A stretch of 42,456 nt of DNA from QNZT01 sp964573205 (GTDB lineage: Bacteria > Campylobacterota > Campylobacteria > Campylobacterales > QNZT01), in NCBI GenBank assembly GCA_964573205.1, contig CAZNIT010000037.1, positions 1 through 42,456 of the forward strand, written 5' to 3'. The notes below the pieces were generated by a model. The model had not been told where the DNA came from, made no database searches, and saw only the letters and a program-made list of their open reading frames with translations. This document shows positions 1-7,700 of the stretch, one piece after another. Numbering within the stretch: the first letter of the stretch is position 1; every line of letters starts with the position of its first letter. A program made the position numbers and the translations under genes.

Positions 1-102
1 ATCGTCGCGGGTTACGGCCATTTTGGAGATGGCTACACTTGAAAGAATACCTAAAATAACGATGACAAAAATAATTTCTATCATTGTAAATGCTTTTTTC
101 AT
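1..102 (-). CDS. Type IV pilin-like protein, N-terminal fragment (cut by window edge)
   Basis: Only the first 34 codons lie inside the window; the rest is beyond base 1. The reverse strand reads MKKAFTMIEIIFVIVILG and continues through a hydrophobic helix to a TRDD motif. This is the class III prepilin signature: a short basic leader, a cleavage point before Phe, Glu at mature position 5, and a long hydrophobic alpha1-N helix. An AAGGA ribosome-binding site sits 6 nt before the ATG. It starts 13 nt after the preceding pilin gene ends, so it is the third member of a tandem family in one likely operon. Prepilin peptidase would have to cleave after Ala rather than the usual Gly. Whether it is a pilus subunit or a pseudopilin cannot be told from the fragment. 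Confidence 0.85.
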   Translation of the reverse strand, partial: MKKAFTMIEIIFVIVILGILSSVAISKMAVTRDD

Positions 103-115
103 TTTCAATCCTTAC

Positions 116-562
116 TTATTCGTAAATGGCGCTACCGCCGAATTTATGTACTTTGATAAAGTCTTGTGTCACTTTAACAAGCGATTTACAATAAGCACTA
201 TTATCGCTTAGATCTCTGACGGTTAGCGTACCGTTTATATCATCAACTTTCACCCCCAGACAAAGTTTACTTCTGGCGGTATTTCCGAAAAATGCCTCGG
301 TATTTGTAAAATTACCGCTAAATCTATTTTTTGTGTTGTCTAAAAGCTCTATATTTGACATTTTGGATACATTTGAATCAAAATATCCTTTAGAGGTATA
401 ATAAGAGCCGATATCGTTGACAAGACTTGCCAATCTCTGAGTACCGGCCGCTACTTCGGCATCATCTCGCGTCGCTGCTAATTTGGGGATAGCCGCCGAA
501 GCCAAAATACCAAGTATGACTATCACAAATACCAGCTCTATCATCGTGAACGCTCTTCTCAT
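116..562 (-). CDS. Type IV pilin-like / pseudopilin protein (148 aa)
   Basis: The product starts MRRAFTMIELVFVIVILG, a prepilin leader with processing before Phe5 and Glu at mature position 5, followed by the hydrophobic assembly helix to about residue 26. The globular part has two cysteines (C101 and C125) placed like the disulfide pair that closes the D-region loop in many pilins, and it ends with the motif VHKFGGSAIY. It is a clear paralogue of the gene upstream, sharing IPKLAATRDDA, IGSYYT and VHKFGGS. I chose the ATG at 562 because it gives a standard leader and has GGGA 6 nt upstream; the ATG at 574 would add MGLV with its nearest AGGA about 16 nt away. A terminator hairpin lies between this gene and its upstream paralogue, so the two may be expressed at different levels. 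Confidence 0.85.
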   Translation of the reverse strand: MRRAFTMIELVFVIVILGILASAAIPKLAATRDDAEVAAGTQRLASLVNDIGSYYTSKGYFDSNVSKMSNIELLDNTKNRFSGNFTNTEAFFGNTARSKLCLGVKVDDINGTLTVRDLSDNSAYCKSLVKVTQDFIKVHKFGGSAIYE

Positions 563-616
563 CACAAGTCCCATCTTTTAACTTTACTCTTCCTAACCCC
601 GATAAAAAGAGTAAAA

Positions 617-642
617 TCAAAAACGGAGAGCATAAACTCTCC
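617..642 (-). terminator. Rho-independent terminator between two pilin genes
   Basis: A GGAGAG/CTCTCC stem (625-630 with 637-642) has a 6-nt loop. On the minus strand it is followed by five T, then GA and TTTT. It directly follows the stop of the first pilin gene and precedes the second. The plus-strand side also has a short T run, so it could work in both directions. The stem is only 6 bp, so read-through is likely. Confidence 0.55.
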
Positions 643-653
643 ATTTTTACTTA

Positions 654-1112
654 TTAATTATAAATAGATGAACCGCCGAATTTATGTACTGCAAGTAATT
701 TGTTGATAGCTTTATTTAGACCTTTACAGAAAAGAGAATTATTCGCATCACTTACCTCAGAAAGTGTCAATGTACCATTAGTTTCATTTGAAGCTATAGC
801 CGTACATCTTTGACCTCTTGTTTTATCCCAGTAATATACTGTCGAACTATTATTTAAATCAATATTACTTGCATCAGCATTAGACGAATCAACTAAAGCG
901 ACATTTGTCATCTCACTTACTTTACCAAATGTACCATGAGCCGTATAGTAAGACCCGATATCTGAAACTAAAGATGAGATTTCAGTAGAAGCTTTTGCAA
1001 TATTCGCATCATCTCTTGTCGCCGCTAGTTTAGGAATGGCTACCGAAGCCAAAATACCTAATATAACAATCACGAAGACCAACTCAATCATAGTAAAACC
1101 ACTTCTTTTCAT
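654..1112 (-). CDS. Type IV pilin-like / pseudopilin protein (152 aa)
   Basis: The prepilin starts MKRSGFTMIELVFVIVIL with a canonical Gly-Phe processing site and Glu at mature position 5, followed by the conserved hydrophobic helix. Residues C103 and C129 form a spaced pair like a pilin D-loop disulfide. The C-terminus VHKFGGSSIYN matches the downstream paralogue. The ATG at 1112 is preceded by AAGGAG at 6 nt spacing; a TTG 15 nt further out lies on that ribosome-binding site and is unlikely to be used. It is divergent from uvrB across a 119-bp gap. The family is usually annotated as 'type II secretion system protein' or 'prepilin-type N-terminal cleavage/methylation domain protein'; the role is unproven. 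It may be the major subunit, since it is first in the cluster. Confidence 0.88.
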   Translation of the reverse strand: MKRSGFTMIELVFVIVILGILASVAIPKLAATRDDANIAKASTEISSLVSDIGSYYTAHGTFGKVSEMTNVALVDSSNADASNIDLNNSSTVYYWDKTRGQRCTAIASNETNGTLTLSEVSDANNSLFCKGLNKAINKLLAVHKFGGSSIYN

Positions 1113-1180
1113 AAAAAACTCCTTCAAAGTATTAAAATTTCCCGACCCTTTTGGATGCCGTTGTTACTAGATCGTCTGAG

Positions 1181-1186
1181 ATTATA
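1181..1186 (-). promoter_or_regulatory. Candidate -10 box for the pilin genes
   Basis: TATAAT on the minus strand, about 70 nt upstream of the first pilin start codon, following an AT-rich stretch. No good -35 box is seen. It lies within the 119-bp gap that also holds the uvrB promoter. Confidence 0.35.
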
Positions 1187-1205
1187 AAAACTTTAGTAAT
1201 TTTGC

Positions 1206-1211
1206 TATAAT
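1206..1211 (+). promoter_or_regulatory. Candidate extended -10 promoter of uvrB
   Basis: TGC followed by TATAAT, an extended -10 match, lies 20 nt upstream of the uvrB start codon, giving a short leader with an AAGG ribosome-binding site. The -35 region is only T-rich, as is common in Campylobacterota. Confidence 0.5.
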
Positions 1212-1231
1212 TTCATCAAAAAGGTTAGCGC

Positions 1232-3205
1232 TTGGCAAAATTTCAGCTTCAAAGCGATTTCTCTCCGGCAGGTGATCAGCCTCAGGCTATCGAAAAACTT
1301 TCAAACTCCATAATAAATGGAAACAGATTTCAAACTTTAGTCGGTGTAACTGGTAGCGGAAAAACCTATACGATGGCAAAAATCATCGAAAAAACTTCTC
1401 GCCCCACTTTAATCATGACGCATAACAAAACACTTGCGGCTCAATTATATAGTGAATTCAAACACTTCTTTCCAAACAATCATGTTGAATATTTCATATC
1501 TTACTACGACTATTATCAACCAGAAGCCTACATACCTAGAACGGATCTTTTCATAGAAAAAGACAGCTCCATCAACGAAGAGATAGAACGTCTTAGACTC
1601 TCAGCCACAGCATCTTTGCTTAGTTACAACGATGTCATATGTATCGCATCGGTATCGGCAAATTACGGTCTTGGAAATCCTAACGAATATAAGAAAATGG
1701 TACAAATTCTTGAAATCGGAAGTGAACTAAATCAAAAACAGATACTTATAAAACTCGTCGATATGGGTTACAAAAGAAACGACAACTATTTTGATAGAGG
1801 AGATTTTCGAGTCAACGGCGATGTAATCGACATATATCCCGCATATAGCGACGAAGAGGCGATCAGGGTTGAATTCTTCGGTGACGAAATAGAATCGATC
1901 TACTGTTTCGACACCCTTACAAATAAAAAAACCGTTGAAAAAGATAAAGTCATAATTTATGCGGCAAATCAGTTCATAGTTGGTCAAGATCGCCTGAAAA
2001 TCGCTATAAAAGAGATAGAAGACGAGTTGGAGAAAAGATTGAATTTTTTCAAAAAAAACAATCGCCAAGTCGAATATCAAAGACTCAAACAGCGTGTGGA
2101 ATTTGATCTTGAGATGTTAAACGCAACCGGAACCTGCAAAGGAGTGGAAAATTACGCCAGACATCTAACCGGTAAAAAACCTGGGGAAACCCCATACTCA
2201 TTGTTTGACTATTTTGAAGCGATGAAAGAAGAGTATCTTGTCATCGTAGATGAGTCTCATGTCTCATTACCCCAATTTCGCGGTATGTATGCAGGTGATA
2301 GGAGTAGAAAAGAGACTCTTGTAGAATATGGTTTTCGTCTGCCGTCGGCTCTTGATAACAGACCTCTTAGATTTGAAGAGTATATTGACAAAGCTCCTTC
2401 ATATCTCTTTGTTTCGGCTACTCCTGCTCAACTGGAACTTGATTTAAGCGGTAAAAACGTAGCTGAACAGATCATCCGTCCCACCGGATTACTCGATCCT
2501 GAGATCGAGATATTGGATAGTGACAATCAAGTTGAAAAACTTCACGACGAGATCAAAAAAACTGTGGCGAAAAACGAGAGAGTCCTTGTTACGGTTTTAA
2601 CGAAAAAGATGGCGGAAGAACTGAGCCGCTACTATATCGAGCTAGGAATTAAAGTCAAATATATGCATTCGGATATCGATACGATCGAAAGAAATCAAAT
2701 CATCAGAGCACTTCGAAACGGAGAGTTCGACGTCCTCATAGGAATAAATCTTCTAAGAGAAGGGCTTGATTTGCCGGAAGTCTCTTTAGTGGCCGTACTC
2801 GATGCCGATAAAGAAGGTTTTTTACGAAGCGAGACCGCCCTTATACAGACTATGGGAAGAGCCGCTAGAAACGCTAACGGAAGAGTGATTATGTTCGCAA
2901 AAAAGATAACCCGTTCTATGCAGGCGGCAATCGATACGAAAAATTACAGGCGAGCAAGACAGATAAAATATAACAAAGAGCATAACATCACACCTACGAC
3001 CGTTATAAGAAAAATGGATGAAAACCTTAGAGTCGAGGATTATAGCCAAATCGCTCAAAAAAAGATGAAAGAGAAGATACCAAAAAGCGAGAAGCAAAAA
3101 ATCATCAAAGAGCTCAAAGCGAAGATGCTTACCGCGGCAAAAGCGCTTGAGTTCGAAGTTGCGGCGAAGTATCGAGATGAAATTGAAAAAATTAAAAGAT
3201 TATGA
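1232..3205 (+). CDS. uvrB: Excinuclease ABC subunit UvrB
   Basis: UvrB is the DNA-damage verification helicase of nucleotide excision repair. It is loaded by UvrA and recruits UvrC. The 657-residue length is normal. Visible motifs are Walker A GVTGSGKT at residues 38-45, the beta-hairpin YYDYYQPEAYIP at 91-102 that wedges the DNA strands, the DESH helicase motif II, SATPA, the motif VI sequence QTMGRAARN, and a C-terminal UVR domain in the last 35 residues that contacts UvrC. The start is TTG, supported by AAGG upstream and by the conserved N-terminus MAKFQLQSDFSPAGDQPQ. It is the first gene of a plus-strand run with ppk and a carbonic-anhydrase-like gene. No odd features. Confidence 0.98.
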   Translation: MAKFQLQSDFSPAGDQPQAIEKLSNSIINGNRFQTLVGVTGSGKTYTMAKIIEKTSRPTLIMTHNKTLAAQLYSEFKHFFPNNHVEYFISYYDYYQPEAYIPRTDLFIEKDSSINEEIERLRLSATASLLSYNDVICIASVSANYGLGNPNEYKKMVQILEIGSELNQKQILIKLVDMGYKRNDNYFDRGDFRVNGDVIDIYPAYSDEEAIRVEFFGDEIESIYCFDTLTNKKTVEKDKVIIYAANQFIVGQDRLKIAIKEIEDELEKRLNFFKKNNRQVEYQRLKQRVEFDLEMLNATGTCKGVENYARHLTGKKPGETPYSLFDYFEAMKEEYLVIVDESHVSLPQFRGMYAGDRSRKETLVEYGFRLPSALDNRPLRFEEYIDKAPSYLFVSATPAQLELDLSGKNVAEQIIRPTGLLDPEIEILDSDNQVEKLHDEIKKTVAKNERVLVTVLTKKMAEELSRYYIELGIKVKYMHSDIDTIERNQIIRALRNGEFDVLIGINLLREGLDLPEVSLVAVLDADKEGFLRSETALIQTMGRAARNANGRVIMFAKKITRSMQAAIDTKNYRRARQIKYNKEHNITPTTVIRKMDENLRVEDYSQIAQKKMKEKIPKSEKQKIIKELKAKMLTAAKALEFEVAAKYRDEIEKIKRL

Positions 3206-3242
3206 TATAATTAAAGTAAATATTACTTTTAAGGACAAATCC

Positions 3243-5336
3243 GTGACCGATCTTGGTGATAAATCACTCTATATAAACCGTGAACTCTCTTGGTTGAAAT
3301 TTAACTCAAGAGTTCTTTTTCAAAGTACGAAAGAGAGAAAGCCTCTGCTTGAAAGACTCAAGTTTATGGCGATCTATTCTACAAACTTAGATGAGTTTTA
3401 TATGATCAGAGTCGCCGGTTTGAAACAATTATACTCCGCACGTTTTATTTCGTCCGGGATTGATGAGATGACGCCTCTTGAACAGTTACAAGAGATAAGA
3501 GAGTATCTTCATAATGAAAAAGAGGAACTCGAAAAAAGTTATAAAGATGTTACCTCGACTCTTGCTACGCAGGGACTTTTCATACAGGAGTTTCAAGATC
3601 TCACACCTGAACTCAAAACTTACGCCGGAGAATTTTTTTACGAGAATATCTTTCCGGTCATCATCCCTATCGCCGTAGATGCTACACATCCTTTTCCTCC
3701 TCTTAACAACCTTAGTTTATCGTTGGCGATCAAGCTCCGCGACAATTCAAACGACGATGAAATAAAATTTGCGATGATCAGAATCCCAAGGCTTCTTCCT
3801 AGATTCATACATCTTTCAAAAGGTATATATATAACGATAGAGTCTCTTGTTAGAGAATATATAGAAGATATCTTCCCCGGATACGAAATTCTCTCTTCAA
3901 CTCTTTTTCGAGTTACCAGAAACGCCGACATCGTCATCGAAGAGGAGGAAGCGGACGATTTTATGGAGATTATGCAAGAGGGTCTAAGACTTAGAAGAAA
4001 AGGTGCTTTTGTTCGCCTTGAAATCGAAAAAGAGTGCGATGAAGAACTTTTGGAATTTTTAAACTCGTATCTCAAAATCAATTCTCATGATATCTATGAA
4101 TACGCTATCCCCCTAAATCTAGGAGCACTTTGGAATATCGTGGTTGACAAGGAGTTTTCTCATCTAAGCGAACCCCAACACGTACCCAAGCTTTTACCGC
4201 CGTTTGATCAAAACGAGTCGATTTTCAAAATAATCGACAGAGAAGATGCGATGATACTGCAACCTTTTGAAAGTTTCGATCCGGTCGTAAAATTCATTCA
4301 GGACGCGGCAAAAGATCCTAAAGTTCTATCCGTAAGAATGACGCTATACCGCGTAGGAAAAAACTCACCCATAGTACAAGCCCTGATAGATGCCGCAAAC
4401 AACGGTAAACAGGTAACTGCAATGGTGGAGCTGAAGGCTAGATTCGACGAAGAAAACAATCTCATATGGGCAAAAGCTCTTGAAGATGCTGGAGCGCATG
4501 TGATCTATGGAATACCCGGATTTAAAGTTCATGCAAAAATCGCACAAGTTATCCGAAAATCAAACGATAAACTAAAAATCTATCTGCATCTTTCAACAGG
4601 TAACTACAACGAATCGACAGCAAAAATTTATACCGATATCAGCTATTTTACGTCAAGAGAAGAGTTTAGAGCCGATTCGATCACATTTTTTCACATCTTA
4701 ACAGGCTTCTCCAAGAACAAAAAACTTAACAACCTTAAAATGTCCCCAATGCAGATGAAGGAGAATCTGCTTGAGATGATAAAGGTCGAAAGATCATACA
4801 AAAATAAAGGGCGAATTATCGCTAAAATGAACTCTCTTGTTGACTCCGATGTCATAAAGGCACTTTATAAAGCTTCTCAAGAGGGTGTAAAGATAGATCT
4901 TATAATAAGAGGAATCTGCTGCCTAAAACCCGGAGTGGAAAACATAAGTGAAAATATAAAAGTTCGCTCGATTATAGGAAAATATCTCGAACATTCAAGA
5001 ATCTTTTATTTCAAACACGCAAAACCGACCATCTATATCTCGAGCGCGGACTGGATGCCTAGAAATCTCGAAAAAAGATTTGAGCTTATGACACCTATTT
5101 ACGACTCCTCTTTGGCTTTGAAACTTCTGGATCTTTTAAATCTTCAATTAAACGACAACGTGTTAGCTTGGGAGCTTCATAGTAGCGGAGAATATGAACT
5201 TTTAAAAGCTGAAGACGGAAAAAAGGAGATAAATTCCCAACTTTTCTTAGAAAACTATGTCAATAAACTCTATAAAGCTACTAAAAAGAGTACGACTTCA
5301 AACGCATTTACAAAAAAGAAGAAAATTTTCAAATGA
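3243..5336 (+). CDS. ppk: Polyphosphate kinase 1
   Basis: PPK1 reversibly transfers the gamma phosphate of ATP to a growing polyphosphate chain. The 697-residue protein has the N-domain start SLYINRELSWLKFNSRV, the conserved TNLDEFYMIRVAGLKQ stretch, and the catalytic region LHLSTGNYNES, in which H449 corresponds to the autophosphorylated His of E. coli Ppk (H435). A second conserved His lies in YLEHSR (H584). The start chosen is GTG 3243, with AAGGA about 8 nt upstream; the open frame extends back into uvrB but that N-terminus is not conserved. It follows uvrB by 37 nt and overlaps the next start by 4 nt (ATGA), which suggests co-transcription and coupled translation. Confidence 0.96.
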   Translation: MTDLGDKSLYINRELSWLKFNSRVLFQSTKERKPLLERLKFMAIYSTNLDEFYMIRVAGLKQLYSARFISSGIDEMTPLEQLQEIREYLHNEKEELEKSYKDVTSTLATQGLFIQEFQDLTPELKTYAGEFFYENIFPVIIPIAVDATHPFPPLNNLSLSLAIKLRDNSNDDEIKFAMIRIPRLLPRFIHLSKGIYITIESLVREYIEDIFPGYEILSSTLFRVTRNADIVIEEEEADDFMEIMQEGLRLRRKGAFVRLEIEKECDEELLEFLNSYLKINSHDIYEYAIPLNLGALWNIVVDKEFSHLSEPQHVPKLLPPFDQNESIFKIIDREDAMILQPFESFDPVVKFIQDAAKDPKVLSVRMTLYRVGKNSPIVQALIDAANNGKQVTAMVELKARFDEENNLIWAKALEDAGAHVIYGIPGFKVHAKIAQVIRKSNDKLKIYLHLSTGNYNESTAKIYTDISYFTSREEFRADSITFFHILTGFSKNKKLNNLKMSPMQMKENLLEMIKVERSYKNKGRIIAKMNSLVDSDVIKALYKASQEGVKIDLIIRGICCLKPGVENISENIKVRSIIGKYLEHSRIFYFKHAKPTIYISSADWMPRNLEKRFELMTPIYDSSLALKLLDLLNLQLNDNVLAWELHSSGEYELLKAEDGKKEINSQLFLENYVNKLYKATKKSTTSNAFTKKKKIFK

Positions 5337-5857
5337 TGTACGAATATGAAAACCTAAAACCCAAAATCGGAAAAAACAATTTTATAGCAAAAAGCGCGGA
5401 TATCATAGGAGATGTCACTACGGGCGAGGATTGTTCGATCTGGTTTGGATGTGTCGTTCGCGGTGACGTACATTACATAAAGATAGGAGATAGAGTAAAT
5501 ATTCAAGATTTGAGTATGATTCATGTAACCCATTACAAAAAAGCCGATAAAAGCGACGGCAATCCCACTATCATCGAAGATGATGTTACAATCGGTCACA
5601 AAGTTATGCTGCACGGTTGCACAATCAAAAAAGCGTCTTTAATAGGAATGAGCGTAACGATTCTCGACGGTGCCGTAATCGGGAAAGAGTCGATAGTAGG
5701 AGCCGGCTCACTCGTAACGAAAAACAAAATTTTTCCGCCAAGAAGTCTGATAATGGGCTCTCCGGCAAAGTTCATACGAGAACTTAAAGAGATAGAGATA
5801 GAAGAACTCTACAACTCCTCGATGAGATATGTTAACTTTAAAAATAAATATATTTAA
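5333..5857 (+). CDS. Gamma-carbonic-anhydrase-like hexapeptide-repeat protein
   Basis: A 174-residue left-handed beta-helix protein of the gamma-carbonic anhydrase / PaaY / YrdA family. Hexapeptide repeats run from about residue 15 to 150 (for example GDVTTGEDCSIWFGCVVRGD). The residues expected to bind zinc are visible: H64 and/or H67 in IHVTHY, then H89 and H94 in IGHKVMLHGC, with the spacing of the family's zinc ligands. It overlaps the ppk stop by 4 nt; two ATG codons occur in tandem at 5333 and 5336. Family members may hydrate CO2 or have lost that activity, so the reaction is not certain. A role in bicarbonate supply would suit an autotroph, but this is inference. Confidence 0.88.
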   Translation: MMYEYENLKPKIGKNNFIAKSADIIGDVTTGEDCSIWFGCVVRGDVHYIKIGDRVNIQDLSMIHVTHYKKADKSDGNPTIIEDDVTIGHKVMLHGCTIKKASLIGMSVTILDGAVIGKESIVGAGSLVTKNKIFPPRSLIMGSPAKFIRELKEIEIEELYNSSMRYVNFKNKYI

Positions 5858-5910
5858 TTTTTACAAGGTAAAGTTTATATAACATAATCTTATCTTAAAC
5901 CTTTTTATTG

Positions 5911-5916
5911 TACAAT
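5911..5916 (+). promoter_or_regulatory. Candidate -10 box upstream of sqr
   Basis: TACAAT preceded by a T-rich stretch (CTTTTTATTG), 35 nt upstream of the sqr start codon. A second candidate, TATATT at 5930-5935, is too close to the AAGGAG site to be as likely. No clear -35 box is seen. Confidence 0.35.
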
Positions 5917-5950
5917 TATTAGATGATTTTATATTAGTGAAGGAGAACAT

Positions 5951-7408
5951 ATGGCAAAAGTCGTAATAATGGGTGCAGGTGTTTCAGGACATACGGCATC
6001 GACATTCTTAAGAAAATGGCTCGAGGACGAGCATGAAGTGGTTGTAGTAACCCCAAATAGTAAATGGAACTGGATACCGTCGAATATTTGGGTAGGCGTC
6101 GGAGAGATGACAAAAGAGGAAGTCACTTTCGATTTGGCTCCCGTATATGAAAAGGCCGGTATAACATATAAACAAGCAAAAGCCGTCTCTATAAATCCAA
6201 ATGGCGGTAAAGACGAAGAAAAACCGTACATCACTATTGAATATACCGACCCTTCTAAAGAGGGAGAGAGTGAAAACGTAACATACGACTATCTTATTAA
6301 CGCAACGGGACCGAAACTAAACTTCGGTGCGACCGAAGGTCTAGGTCCTGACGGCGGTCACACCGTATCGGTATGTACGGCCGACCATGCGACGCATGCA
6401 AACCAAGAGCTACAAAAATGTATAGAACGAATGAAAAAAGGCGAAGAACTAAAATTCCTCATAGGTACCGGTCACGGTATGTGTACTTGTCAAGGTGCGG
6501 CGTTTGAGTATATCTTCAATATCGATCATACATTAAGAGAAGCGGGCGTTAGAGATAAAGCCACGCTCACCTGGATTTCAAACGAATCATTTTTGGGTGA
6601 TTTCGGAATCGGCGGTTTACATATAAAAAGAGGCGGCTATGCGGCTTCGAGCAAACTGTTTGCCGAATCGATATATGCGGAAAGAGACGTAGGCTGGATT
6701 ATCGGCGCTCATGTAAACAAAGTCGAAGAGGGAAAAGCTCACTACGAGTTGCTTGACGGTACTATGGGTGTGGAAGAGTTCGATTTCTCTATGCTTATAC
6801 CTCCTTTTGCGGGAGTTGGACTTAAAGCTTACGATAAAGACGGTACGGATATAACCGATCAAATGTTCGCTCCCAACGGTCTTATGAAAGTTGACGCCGA
6901 CTATACGCCAAAAGCATATGAAGAGTGGAAAGCTAGCGACTGGCCGGCAACTTACCAAACCCCGTCACATAAAAATATTTTCAGTATCGGTATCGCATTC
7001 GCACCGCCGCATCTTATCTCAAAACCTATGAAATCGCCCAACGGCACACCGATCAATCCTACCCCGCCAAGAACGGGAATGCCTTCTGCTATGATAGGTA
7101 AAGCCGTAGCTCAAAGCATCACCGATATGATAAACGGAGCGCCCGAGCCGACTCACACGGCTAGAATGTCGGAAATGGGAGCGGCTTGCGTGGCTTCTAC
7201 CGGTAAAGGTATTTTCAACGGTACGGCGGCGGCTCTTACAGTCTTCCCTGTAGTGCCCGACTTTGAAAAATATCCCGGCCTAGGTCGAGATCTGGATTAT
7301 ACTTTCGGAGAGATCGGACTCGCCGGACACTGGATCAAAAATATACTCCATTATATGTTTATATGGAAAGCGAAATTAAAACCGGGCTGGGCACTTATAC
7401 CAGAATAA
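5951..7408 (+). CDS. sqr: Sulfide:quinone reductase family flavoprotein (485 aa)
   Basis: SQR oxidises sulfide to polysulfide or sulfur and passes electrons to the quinone pool on the periplasmic face of the inner membrane. The N-terminal FAD-binding motif MGAGVSGHTA is clear. Cysteines C142, C178 or C180 (GMCTCQG) and C413 fall where the three redox-active cysteines of classical SQR lie (C128, C160, C356 in the Acidithiobacillus enzyme). The C-terminal 60 residues contain hydrophobic or amphipathic stretches (HWIKNILHYMFIW) suited to monotopic membrane binding. It is longer than type I enzymes and may be type III or VI; I cannot settle the type. An ideal GAAGGAG ribosome-binding site precedes ATG 5951. 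A small protein gene follows after a hairpin. No selenocysteine is present: both residues of the CTC motif use TGT codons. Confidence 0.88.
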   Translation: MAKVVIMGAGVSGHTASTFLRKWLEDEHEVVVVTPNSKWNWIPSNIWVGVGEMTKEEVTFDLAPVYEKAGITYKQAKAVSINPNGGKDEEKPYITIEYTDPSKEGESENVTYDYLINATGPKLNFGATEGLGPDGGHTVSVCTADHATHANQELQKCIERMKKGEELKFLIGTGHGMCTCQGAAFEYIFNIDHTLREAGVRDKATLTWISNESFLGDFGIGGLHIKRGGYAASSKLFAESIYAERDVGWIIGAHVNKVEEGKAHYELLDGTMGVEEFDFSMLIPPFAGVGLKAYDKDGTDITDQMFAPNGLMKVDADYTPKAYEEWKASDWPATYQTPSHKNIFSIGIAFAPPHLISKPMKSPNGTPINPTPPRTGMPSAMIGKAVAQSITDMINGAPEPTHTARMSEMGAACVASTGKGIFNGTAAALTVFPVVPDFEKYPGLGRDLDYTFGEIGLAGHWIKNILHYMFIWKAKLKPGWALIPE

Positions 7409-7424
7409 AATCACGCATAAAACA

Positions 7425-7439
7425 CCGGCTTTATGCCGG
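7425..7439 (+). promoter_or_regulatory. Intercistronic hairpin between sqr and the small gene
   Basis: CCGGC and GCCGG (7425-7429 and 7435-7439) form a GC-rich stem with a 5-nt loop in the 63-nt gap. It is followed by only three T, so it is more likely an mRNA-stabilising or attenuating hairpin than a full terminator. Confidence 0.4.
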
Positions 7440-7471
7440 CTTTGAAAATATAAAAAATAAGGAGAAATTAA

Positions 7472-7657
7472 ATGGCAGCAGTAAATGAAAATCAATCCTC
7501 TCATGTAAAACACATTGAACCATATACACCGGAATTTGAAACTATGGTACCAACCGGAATCGTAAAATTTTTAAGGACTTGCGTATTGTGGCAGATCGTA
7601 AGATTTATCGCCATTAATATCAAAATGACGATCGTCATTTTAAAAAGCCACCATTAA
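7472..7657 (+). CDS. Small basic hydrophobic protein downstream of SQR (61 aa)
   Basis: I do not recognise a named family. The gene has a strong AAGGAG ribosome-binding site 8 nt before its ATG and follows sqr in the same direction, so it is very likely real and co-transcribed. The N-terminal half is polar with a TPEFETMVPTG stretch. Residues 29-57 form a hydrophobic helix interrupted by K, R, R and K, with one Cys (RTCVLW), and the C-terminus is SHH. The pattern suits an amphipathic or peripheral membrane helix rather than a secreted protein; there is no signal peptide. A role as a membrane anchor or accessory of the neighbouring SQR is inference from position only. Confidence 0.75.
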   Translation: MAAVNENQSSHVKHIEPYTPEFETMVPTGIVKFLRTCVLWQIVRFIAINIKMTIVILKSHH

Positions 7658-7670
7658 AGGTAGCAAATTT

Positions 7671-7693
7671 GCGGCGGGTATTACCGTCGCTTT
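7671..7693 (+). terminator. Terminator hairpin at the end of the sqr operon
   Basis: GCGGCGG (7671-7677) pairs with CCGTCGC (7684-7690) over 7 bp including one G-U pair, followed by TTT. It lies between the converging small gene and the exonuclease gene. The T run is short, so the call is moderate. Confidence 0.45.
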
Positions 7694-7700
7694 AGAATCG

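Noticed and set aside
23..211. A 62-codon plus-strand frame at the window start
   Set aside because: It is antisense to two pilin genes, whose prepilin signatures are unmistakable.
3147..3242. A longer ppk N-terminus starting inside uvrB
   Set aside because: The extension is not family-like, and the GTG at 3243 has a good ribosome-binding site.
3638..4081. A 147-codon minus-strand frame inside ppk
   Set aside because: It is rich in Ser and Arg from antisense codons and lies wholly within a conserved ppk domain.
6476..6495. Possible selenocysteine at the SQR CTC motif
   Set aside because: Both residues are encoded by TGT and no in-frame TGA exists, so this is a Cys form.
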